This document shows, in pieces, positions 24,100 through 33,245 of a stretch of DNA of 64,000 nt. How positions within the stretch are numbered: position 1 is the stretch's first letter; every line of letters starts with the position of its first letter. The stretch lies in the NCBI GenBank assembly GCA_031763025.1, contig JASSKH010000036.1, positions 2,901,001 through 2,965,000 on the forward strand, given 5' to 3'. The stretch is from Macrocystis pyrifera. Taxonomy: Eukaryota > Sar > Phaeophyceae > Laminariales > Laminariaceae. The notes under the pieces are model-generated. The model had not been told where the DNA came from. It saw only the letters and a list, made by a program, of their open reading frames with translations, and made no database searches. The translations under genes and the position numbers were made by a program.

Positions 24100-25702
24100 C
24101 ACACCTCGGATAACGTAACACTTGACGTTTTATGTTAATGTTAAGCGTCAGCGAAAAAAAAAACGTAACATTACGTTACTACGATAACTACTTTCTCGAT
24201 TTTGTGATAAGGTGTTAGTGTGGTAAGATATATTGGCGGGCGATCGCGTAACATTTAGTTAAGAGTGTCACCTTGATCTCGTACTGACCACAGTATATGT
24301 TACGGTATGCAGCCCTCAGCGAGTAAGACTAGGTTAGCGTGTTGGCGAAATTCCTGGTGGCTATCGTAACACACGTTGAAGGGATAACTTACATAATCAC
24401 CTTAACGTTAACATTATGTCACCGTGTTAGCGGCATCAGCCCGTAGCGAGTAACTTTACGTTAGTGTGGCAGCGGGATTCTTCGTGCTACCGCCGTGGCA
24501 CCCTTTCGACGGCCAACGTACACGGCCAAATAAACGCGTACATAACACTATGTTAGCTTATTAGTGAAATTCCTAGGGGCTCCACAAAAAATGATGCTTT
24601 TTAAGGGAGGATCCCTCCAAAATATCCCCTGTTCCGGGGTTATGAAATATGGAGTTTTTTTTGCGGGGAAGCTATGCTATCCTCCCCCCCCCCGGGGATA
24701 CGTTGTAGGTATCCCCTACTGGGATGTCGGCGAAATTGGATAACACGGCTACGCTATGTTACTCCCACACGCCCGCTTTACCAGTAACACAGTTAACACG
24801 TGTTAGATCTCGGGAAGATCCAAAGGGTAACGTAGTAACATTGCGCTAGAACGACTTCGGCCCCGACGGTAACTCAGTAACCCGGATTGGGTTTTATGGT
24901 AACACGGTAACGGAATGGTACCATCATCAGATCTTCACTGACGGTAACACCGTAACGTAATGTTACAGATGCTTCCGCGTTAAGGCTAACATCCTAACAT
25001 AATGTTACGTATGGGCCGGCTAAGACTGTAACGTATCTAACGTACGTTAAAAGTGTTACGTTATCCGACCCTGAGGCAATCAGATGGGGGGTCCAGATAA
25101 CGTAGTGTTATTAATAGTAGTGCTGGCCATTGCGTTATGCCACGTTAGTGTGTTATCTGTAACACGATGTGATGTGTTAGTAGTGCTGGCGAACATGGTA
25201 ACGTTTTGTTAGGGTGTTACGTATACCACTCCTCCTAAGGGTAACATATTGTTTGTGTGTTACGTCTAACGCTGCGTCGACAATAAAATTATGTTATCGT
25301 GTTATTGCGGGGGGCCATAGTAGTTTAGGACCAAATTTTGTAAGTATAAATATGGAAATATAAGGGTGTTTGTGTGTACCGTAAGTCCTATTAACTATGG
25401 TCCCCCTTAATAGTAAATATGTGGATAACGATCTGGGCATGTTAGAGTGATAACGTACGTGTTTGGTCACAAGGACTGATCACAGCATAACATACTGTTA
25501 CTGTATTAGAGCTGGACGAGACCGAGAAGCAACATAACGTCAAGGCAAGTGCACGTTCGTGGCTTTCCAGTTAACACTGTGTTACCGCGCCACCGTGATC
25601 GCTCCTCTGGTGCTAAGACTATGTTAGCACGTTACCACGTTCCTGTGTTAGGCCCCATAAAGTAGATAAGTGTTATCCGAGTGTTACGTTATCCGAGGTG
25701 TG
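24100..25702. mobile_element. 1.6-kb non-autonomous hAT-like DNA transposon
   Basis: The ends are perfect inverted repeats of 23 bp starting CACACCTCGGATAACGTAAC. The 8-bp sequence GAAGTTTG occurs directly on both sides (24092-24099 and 25703-25710). An 8-bp target duplication plus CA-starting ends fits the hAT superfamily (established rule); P-type elements also make 8-bp duplications. The inside is packed with GTAAC/GTTAC words, often as GTAACN..TGTTA pairs, and has no long frame, so it has no transposase. A 106-bp M1 element is nested at 25305-25410. Confidence 0.88.
25305..25410. mobile_element. 106-bp inverted-repeat MITE, family M1, copy 3 (nested)
   Basis: Ends TTGCGGGGGGCCATAGT and ..ACTATGGTCCCCCTTAA are inverted copies with a few changes; TA flanks both sides (25303-25304, 25411-25412). 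It lies inside the hAT-like element, so it inserted later. Confidence 0.82.
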
Positions 25703-25710
25703 GAAGTTTG

Positions 25711-26056
25711 ATCACTCATCAAGTGCGTCAGCGATAATAATATAAGTGCAATAATTGGTATCGATGTCCATCAGCCGAGCCCCGAGTCACCAGGCGTCTG
25801 TCGCTCATCATTGTCGCTCATTATTCTTCCCTCTGACTATTGCTCACATTCCCGTCGGGGATTCGTCCAACATGTGTTACGGGCCCTTGGCATCGAAAAC
25901 TGCCATCAGATTTGGAGTGCGGGGTCTTAAGCGTCGACGGCGGCAATCACGCCGCCGGCGAAAGCCCCCTTGTACTCTTAATAAGATTATCATGAGGTTT
26001 GCTAGGACTGGTGAATATATTTTTTGTGGGTAACAGGAAAATAATTATTCAGGAGA
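25711..26056. other. Unassigned spacer
   Basis: A 92-codon plus-strand frame (25755-26033) shows no known domain. The sequence separates the hAT-like element from the first YR retrotransposon. Confidence 0.4.
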
Positions 26057-26281
26057 AATGTAACTTCCCGTAGGGAGGTGGAGTTTGTGGAGGCGTTTTG
26101 GAATTCGAAGAAGTTGGGCAGAATCGTGAGACGAGGCGAGATCAGACGTCTGTTGAAAGCGGCTAGCCACCAGAGCTGCTTGGTCTTAGACGGCCGCTGC
26201 GGCAACGAGAATTCGTAGCAGTAGTGGGCCCAGACAATTGATCGACTTCGTAGCAGTAGTGGGCCCAGACAATTGATCGAC
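26057..26281 (+). repeat. Split direct repeat A1 of YR retrotransposon copy 1
   Basis: It matches A2 (31216-31410) and the start of copy 2 (59955-60147). It differs from them by a 36-bp tandem duplication at its right end, in which GTGGGCCCAGACAATTGATC appears twice (about 26224 and 26260). Confidence 0.88.
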
Positions 26282-26579
26282 TGCCATGGGAGGCCAGCTG
26301 CTGCCAGCTTCGCATGACGCAAACCAGCAAGCTGCGATCTCCGCGGGCGTCAAAGCGACCGCAAAGCAGGCAGCCGACCTTTCACGCATTGGAAGGTCCT
26401 AATTTTTTTCATCGCGCGCGGGGGTTTCAACATGCAGGAGGTGGTAACCCGCCCACTCCTCCTCATGGCGCTCAACGAGGTGTGGCCTATGTAAGAGACC
26501 GTAAGGCTAGAAGAAAAAATGATTCACGCAGGAGCTCAGGGTTGCAGCAAGCCAGCCCACTCGTCCCATCCACCCTCGC

Positions 26580-28023
26580 ATGACCGACACACGCACCCCA
26601 CCACCTCCCGCCGCAACGCGCACGCATCCCTATTGCCAGCCAAGTCGTTCCATCCAGCTTTGCAAAAACCACACGCCTCACCCCCCGCAAAAAAAACACC
26701 GAGACATATCAGACGCGCACGCATCAGCTAATAACCAGAAGAAGGGAGTACTTGAAAAAAGGGACATTCAGCCTGAACAGAGGGCCAGATTACCCCACTT
26801 CTTTGCGAATCGGGACAGTACCGAGGTTACGGAAGGTCCAGTACAGCAGGCTTGGTGGGGGCAGAGGGCCAGATTACCCTCTTCCGACGAAAACCGAGAC
26901 AGTATCGGCTACGCGGAAGACTCACACTACAGCAAAGAACAGCTTGAGCAGAGGGCCAGAATACCCCACTTTCACGCGAATCGATACAGCAGTGTCGGTC
27001 CCGCAGAAGGCTCAAATCAGAAGGGCCGTCCACCCGTTCAGTACAGAGAAATCTCCACACCAGCAAAGTCGTCACACATAGCCTGGCAGAGAGAGCAAGG
27101 GCAAGCCCAGCCACCCTTGCAGCAGTTAGTTGAATCAACGAATAATTAGAAGAAGGGAGTACTTGATAAAAGGGACATTCAGCCTGAACAGAGGGCCAGA
27201 TTACCCCACTTCTTTTGCGAATCGGGACAGTACCGAGGTTGCGGAAGGTTCAGTACAGCAGGCTTGGTGTGCGCAGAGGGCCAGATTACCCCCTTCCGAC
27301 GGAGACCGAGACAGTATCGGCTACGCGGAAGACTCACACCACAGCGCAGAACAGCTTGAGCAGAGGGCCAGATTACCCCACTTTCACGCGAATCGATACA
27401 GTGTCGATCCCGCAGAAGGCTCAAATCAGAAGGGCCGTCCACCCGTGCAGTACAGACAAATCCCCACACCAGCACAGTCGTCACACATAGCCTGGCAGAG
27501 AGAGCAAGGGCAAGCCCAGCCACCCTTGCAGCAGTTAGTTGAATCAGCGCTCGTTGCGGTCGACGCGCGGGAGAGTAGCGGGTCAGCACGCTCACGGCTT
27601 CCTAATGGGGAGTCGCTCAGTCGAAAACGATCAGAATGCATGATACAACAATGGCACGCAGAAAAAGAAAAACTCGGAAAGAATGATCTTGACGCACGAG
27701 AAAGAGAAGAACTGCTGTATACGCTCGCTAGCATTTGCATAACCATGATGCGCGATAAGCAAGGAGTCGTGGGGGACGTAGCTCGAGCATTAGGAGGATC
27801 CCTGGTCGCACCGCCGATAGACCCCGCACACTTGAAACGATACTTCGAAGACCTGAAAGGTTTCGGGGCGGTGGACGAGCTCGTCGCGATCGTCACGGGC
27901 GGGGTACCGGTGAACGCAGCAGCGACGGGTGTAGATCTAGAGCGCGCATTACAATATGGAAACCACCCCAGTGTCAACGAGCATTTGCCAGCCGTCTGGA
28001 AAAAAAAAATGGCGAAGATGTAA
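26580..28023 (+). pseudogene. Gag-like region of YR retrotransposon copy 1 (internally duplicated)
   Basis: Two open stretches overlap: 26580-27149 (189 codons) and 27130-28023 (297 codons). The first carries three peptide repeats of the type EQRARLPHF.ANRDS. A segment of about 390 bp, starting at AACCAGAAGAAGGGAGTAC, is then repeated with the same three motifs, so the region was duplicated in tandem; copy 2 has it once. After the duplication the frame continues through VESALVAVDARESSGS and KRSECMIQQWHAEKEKL to VWKKKMAKM and stops. In copy 2 the same frame runs on into the reverse transcriptase, so this stop comes from a frameshift in an A-run. No zinc knuckle is visible. The structural-protein role is inferred from position. 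Confidence 0.65.
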
Positions 28024-28040
28024 GACGTCAAAAATGCTTA

Positions 28041-29796
28041 GTGATCCAAAAGTCATCTGCGCACGAAATCCCTAATCTACGAGGGTCCCCGTTGGCGGCA
28101 GTAGTGACACACAAGGTTAGGATCATAAATGATTTATCGTTCGATGTACAAAGTCGAGGGGAGAAAGGTGGACTCAACGGCGACACCGACCCTGACACTG
28201 TCCCCCAATGCCTGTGCGCACACGCGCTGCCCAAATTCCTGGATGAACTCGTGACACTGAGAAAAAAAGAGTTACCAGTTGAGAAGATACCGATGAGCAA
28301 GGCCGACGCGTCGGATGCCTTTAGGAACGTGCGGTTAGATCCGGACCAAGCACACAATTTTTGCTACACAGTAGGAGATCTGGTTGTGATTGAATTTCAT
28401 TTAACGTTCGGATGGTCGGGATCGCCGGGTTTCTGGGGTGTCATATCGGCCGTAGCCGAACACGCGCACTGCAACACCACACTCAAGTCGAGCTAGCTAC
28501 TAGAGGAAAGAAAAAGCATGATGGCCCACGTTAAGGTGGTAGATCGATGGGAAGAAGGCTCACCCCCGCCGATTCCCCCAGACGACAAAATTAGAGCACA
28601 CAGTGGGGGAGAGATCTCTGACCTATTTTTCACAACCGTGTATGTAGACGACTACCTCCTAATCAGGGTTCAACATTCAGACGACGACAAGTCCGCCCTG
28701 ATCGCATCAGCCTCTCTTACCTCGGATCACGTGAGCGTATTTGGTCCCGGGGAGGAGGAAGTTATGCCCATCTTAACCCCGAAAACGAGTACGGACTGGG
28801 ACTCCACGATTGACGCGTTAGGGTTCACTATCAACTCGCACACAATGAGAATCTCTTTCCCGCGCGAAAAAGTGACGCTATAAAAAGGTTGCTGCTGGAG
28901 CAGTGGCCCTTGAACAGAAAGCGAGCGACCGCAAGGGGCATTCTCAGCATGGCCGGGAAGCTGTGGAACCTCACGTACGTGGCGCGAGCGGGCAGGTATT
29001 TCGTGTGGAGGCTGTTGCGTCTGACCGGATTACACGATGCGAGCGCAAGGAAAAACCAAAAGCGCATGGTAGAGCTTGGCAGAGAGTTTCACGCTGACCT
29101 CTTGTTTTGGAAGTGGGCTATAGATCACGAGCTTCTACTAGAAGGAGAGACGCTTAGTGGGCCCTGTTACACGGCGATAACACGACCCGCCAAAGGGCAC
29201 TACCTGTCGGACGCGAGTTTCGAGGCTGTGGGAGGGTTCTGTGCTGAGAAGAAGGTTTTTGGAGATACGACTTGCCGATAGAGCTGACTGCCGAACTTAA
29301 AAGGAAAGCCGATCTACAGGAGACCTGTACTATCACGATCAACCTGTTGGAAGTACTAGGAATGGCTGTGACTGCGTCGGTCATGCTAGAATTGGTGGGA
29401 GACCGCCCGGATGCGGCAGGGGACCTGTTCTTGATGCGAGAGGGCAACATGGCCGCCGTATCATGGGTATGTCGAAGCGTTGGGGCGACAGACAAAAGGG
29501 CGTGCTTACTCATGAGAATGCTGGGGCGCCTTGAACTCGCGGGAGGTTGGAACCACACTGCAAACCATATTCCGGGTGTGCAGAACATTTTAGCTGACGG
29601 GATTTCACGGTGGCCTAGAAAGATAATGGCAGACAAGGTCAGGGAGCTGACCCACTCCAGCGAGTGGTACGAACAACCCATTGGTCGGCGGGTTTCGGGG
29701 ATTTTCGATGTTGTGCTCCAGATAAAGAACATCCTCACCAAACACGACGACATTCTATGGAACCTCATGATGAACGACGCAGAAGAACTCGGTTGA
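28041..29796 (+). pseudogene. Reverse transcriptase-RNase H of YR retrotransposon copy 1
   Basis: RT motifs in order: KVRIINDLSF, SKADASDAFRNVRLDP (first catalytic Asp), GWSGSPGFWGV, and YVDDYLLIRV (the DD pair). RNase H follows: HYLSDASFEAVGG, TINLLEVLGM, LMREGNMAAV and NHIPGVQNILADGISRWP. Copy 2 has LMRGDNMSAV at the third position, so copy 1 has lost that acidic residue. A stop at 28494-28496 (TAG where copy 2 has CGG in frame as Arg), and frameshifts near 28880 and 29275, break the frame. Together with the changed RNase H residue this copy cannot make a working enzyme. Confidence 0.9.
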
Positions 29797-29812
29797 CTCG
29801 CGCGCTTTTATA

Positions 29813-30936
29813 ATGCATGCCTCGCTCAACACATGGTAAGCATACCACACGCCCACGCGCCTAACAGGAACAGGGAACGACAACGGAGGAAAGAAGGAAG
29901 AGGTGGCGAGGTTGGTCGAAACGCTCGCGCTTGGTTCAGTCGCGAAGAGTACTCAGAAAAACTACTTAGCGAAGTGGAACACCTGGGTGAAAGAGAGACA
30001 AGCCCAGGGGAAAGGGCCGTGGTTGCAGACAGTTGACGATCCCGATGCAACGCTGACGGAACTGCTCGAATTCATGACGTCCCGCTGTTTCGTGCATAAT
30101 AACCAGCAATCGACCGTCAGAGGGTACTTGGCGGCCATTAACTTTTTCCACAAGATGTTCGCAGGCCGGGAGTTACCCTTGTCTCATTGCATGCTAGTCG
30201 CAGTGGGGAAAGGGAGAGATAGGGCGCACGGTATGTCTAAAAAGAAAAAACAAGTGAGATTGCCCTGACGTGGGCAATGCTCGCGGAAGGGCGACGTGAG
30301 TATGGCAGACGGGGGTTACGTGATGTGGTTAGGACTCGCCGTGTCGTATTTCCTTTTGTGCCGAGCGTCAGAGTTATGGGCGTACGCAAACGGACAGGTT
30401 CATCCCGAGTTTTGTCTGACGCGGAAATGCATTTCTTTCTTTCACAAGGGGGTGCAGGTGGCGTTTGAGAACAGAGCGATCGCCACAGCAGTGCAGGTAA
30501 AGTTTTTTGGCGTCAAAGTGCGACCAAAAAAAGGGGCAGGGTGCAGCATCACGCGCACACGCCTCGTGAAGAAGAAGATATCGGGGGGGGCGCAGATGGG
30601 GGCGTTCGAAACTCTGCTCGAACTGCTGGACGTATACCCCTTGCTACTAGCGGAAGCGCCGCGACCGTCAGGAGCACCACGGTCGGGTGGAAATTATTTA
30701 CTAGGACGGAAGCGGTCGCTGCGCCGAGACTCGTGGTAGGTAGCAGCGGTAGAGACCCCAGGCAGTTCGCACTGCACTCAGGAAGAATTGGGGGGGGCAC
30801 TCAGCTTGCGTCCCAAGGAATCACGGAGTTGCAAATTCAGTGCGCAGGAAGGTGGACGTCTCGGGCGTTTATGACGTACGTGAGGGAGGCAGGGGTTGGC
30901 GCCAACTCCATTTTCGTTGCACTCGCCAAAACGTAG
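29813..30936 (+). pseudogene. Tyrosine recombinase of YR retrotransposon copy 1
   Basis: The start ATG at 29813 sits 18 nt after the RNase H stop, but TAA follows after eight codons where copy 2 has TAT. The N-terminal SAM-like part reads ARLVETLALGSVAKSTQKNY. Frameshifts near 30268 and 30600-30740 split the rest. The catalytic part shows FLLCRASELWAY (first Arg), FALHSGRIGGGTQL (His-x-x-Arg), CAGRWTS and AFMTYVREAG (nucleophile Tyr). These are the R..HxxR..Y residues of tyrosine recombinases, which in this retrotransposon class insert a circular DNA copy. Confidence 0.88.
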
Positions 30937-30987
30937 GATAACGGTGATAGCATGAAAAGATGTTTGAGGTGGTCCGGCTGGCCATAT

Positions 30988-31710
30988 GGGGTGAGTGTTA
31001 GATAGCCTCGCAGAGATTGAAGCGAGGCCATCAGAGTTCGGGCTAGCCTGATCCATGAAATGTAGGTGGGTTTTCATAAAAGGTAGAAGGGGGGATATGA
31101 ACGGGGCTTCTGACGGTGTGAGTGATCGTTCGTATCATATTTGGATTTTTACGGAATTTGCACAACAAGGGTAGTCTTCATGTGAAAAAATAATCCAGAA
31201 TTCTTGAGCCATAACAAAATGTAACTTCCCGTAGGGAGGTGGAGTTTGTGGAGGCGTTTTGGAATTCGAAGAAGTTGGGCAGAATCGTGAGACGAGGCGA
31301 GATCAGACGTCTGTTGAAAGCGACTAGCCACCAGAGCTGCTTGGTATTTGACGGCCGCTGCGGCAACGAGAATTCGTAGCCGTAGTGGGCCCAGACAATT
31401 GATCGACTTTCCCACCCGCCCGCCCTGTCGCTCAAGAGGGGGGGGAATCAGGTTGCAACAAGTCGGTGTAATTTTCTTTGGGTGTTGGGGGTGAGTGTTA
31501 GATAGCCTCGCAGAGATTGGAGCGAGGCCATCAGAGTTCGGGCTAGCCTGATCCATGAAACGTAGGAGGGTTTTCATAAAAGGTAGAAGGGGGGATATGA
31601 ACGGGGCTGAGTGATCGTTATTATTATATTTGGATTTTTACTGAATTTGCACAACAAGGGTAGTCTTCATGTGAAAAATTAATCCAGAATTCTTGAGCCA
31701 TAACAAATTA
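30988..31710 (+). repeat. Right terminal B1-A2-B2 repeats of YR retrotransposon copy 1
   Basis: B1 is 30988-31215, A2 31216-31410, a 77-bp spacer follows, and B2 is 31488-31710. B1 and B2 share GTGAGTGTTAGATAGCCTCG, TCAGAGTTCGGGCTAGCCTG and the end CTTGAGCCATAACAAA. A2 repeats the left end A1 without its 36-bp duplication. The order B1-A2-B2 fits template use across the joined ends of a circle. Confidence 0.92.
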
Positions 31711-31810
31711 TATTTATTGAAACGTGATGAAGAAAAATAAAACGGATGTACTATTATAGAATGTTGCTTTTATATCAGGTACCTGGTACATGATGTAAAT
31801 ACAACTATTA

Positions 31811-32860
31811 GAGTGTCTGCGCAAAAGAAAGAAAATTACGAATTTTTCTTATCTATTCCCCCGTTACCGACGACTAATCAAATATCCTAATCAAATTTGC
31901 ATAAAAATGACGAAGTTATGCATTTTTGGATAGCATATTATACTAGAGCCTTATTTGTATGATATGAGATTCGACCGCTGCATTCTGTTGGCCGAAAACT
32001 CTCCGGACGCTTTGGATTGGCCAAGCTTGCCCCGAGAGTGGCCTCGGACCCTCGGACCATGTGTCTGCTACCGGCGGAGTTTCGCGAGAAGAATTGCTGC
32101 CGCTGATGCTGCATGCCTTTGCTGCCTGCTGCTGCAGCAGCAGCAGATACTATTAGGTAGGTGCTGTGCTGCTGCTGCTGTACGTCACCGACACTACTGC
32201 ATATATATAGTGTGCTGCTGCTGCTGCTGCTGCAAGTAAGTGCTGTTGTTGCTGGAAACACTGCGGCAATAAGCAAGCACTGCGGTGAGTAGGCGCTGCT
32301 GCAAACAAAAGCGCTGCTGCACACAAGCAAGGTCTGCTGCAAGCAAGCGCTGCTGCGAGCAAGCGCTGCTGGAAGCGAGAGAGCTGCCTCAAGCAAGCGC
32401 TGCTGCAAGAGCTGTCGCAGGCGCTGTGCTGGTGCTGCAAGCATGTATGTGCACACTTGCCGCCACGCCCCTGATGTTCGACCCCTTTTCGGCCAGAGAG
32501 GACGGCGAAGAAGGAGGGCGATCTTCTCGTTGTGGCGGCGTTGCTTGCACAGCGAGTGTCGAGGAGCGCAAGATAGATCGCACTTCTGCCTGTTAGTGCT
32601 TGCTGCTGCTTACTGCTCCTGCTGATGCTGCAGGTGGGTACTACTGCTGCTGCTTGCACGACTTCTTGTTGTGTTCGGCTCGTTTGGTACAAAAAAAAGT
32701 GCTGCCGCTGCCGCAAGTGTTTTTTTTTCAAATAAAAACATAAGAATCCAATATTTAGCTGTTTTTCGTCTACGATTATGCGCATGCCGAAAGGCTTTCG
32801 ATTACGATTACCTTTCCGATGGAAATCCTTGATAAACAAAAAAATTATGCGCGGACACTC
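31811..32860. mobile_element. 1.05-kb inverted-repeat element with TA flanks, family M3
   Basis: Ends GAGTGTCTGCGCA and TGCGCGGACACTC are inverted copies with one mismatch over 13 bp, and TA lies outside both (31809-31810, 32861-32862). Ends resembling the right one occur at about 46611 and 53300 (GCGCTAACACTCTA), so this looks like a family with TA targets. The interior is CTG/CAG-rich and codes for nothing recognisable. The short ends make this less certain than the other elements. Confidence 0.5.
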
Positions 32861-33245
32861 TATTTTTACGATTTTTGGGGTCGGTGTCACTTGCTAGCTC
32901 TTGGCAAACAGACCAACTGATAGACAGCTCTTCGCAAACAGCCCTTCTTCTTTGAAACCTTCTTCTTTGAAACAGCCGAACAGCCAAATAGCCAAACAAC
33001 CTTTCTTCTTTCTTCTTCGCAAACTGCCAACCAATAGACAGCTCTTCGCACGGCGCCTAAAAGAGGCGTCTCGCCTTCGACGAACGGCAGAGATAGGTGC
33101 AGCTGTTGGCGGCCAAGCTGCTGCTGTCGGTGGCGAACCTGCTGGTGCTGCAACCTCCGCCTCTCCCTTCTCCGCGCCCCCTAAGCTCACCTCCCTCTCG
33201 TCGAGAGGCGCGTGGTCCTCGCCCTCTGGCACGAGAGCGGCAACG

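Larger units (their letters stand above)
26057..31710 (+). mobile_element. Tyrosine-recombinase (DIRS/PAT/Ngaro-type) retrotransposon, copy 1
   Basis: The element carries gag-like, reverse transcriptase, RNase H and tyrosine recombinase regions in that order on one strand, with no integrase or protease. Its termini are split direct repeats: A1 (26057-26281) at the left, then B1 (30988-31215), A2 (31216-31410) and B2 (31488-31710) at the right. A begins AATGTAACTTCCCGTAG; B ends GAGCCATAACAAA. Split direct repeats are the hallmark of PAT-like and Ngaro elements, while DIRS1 itself has inverted ends. No target duplication is seen, as expected for recombinase-mediated insertion. All genes are broken. 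A second copy starts at 59955. Confidence 0.93.
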
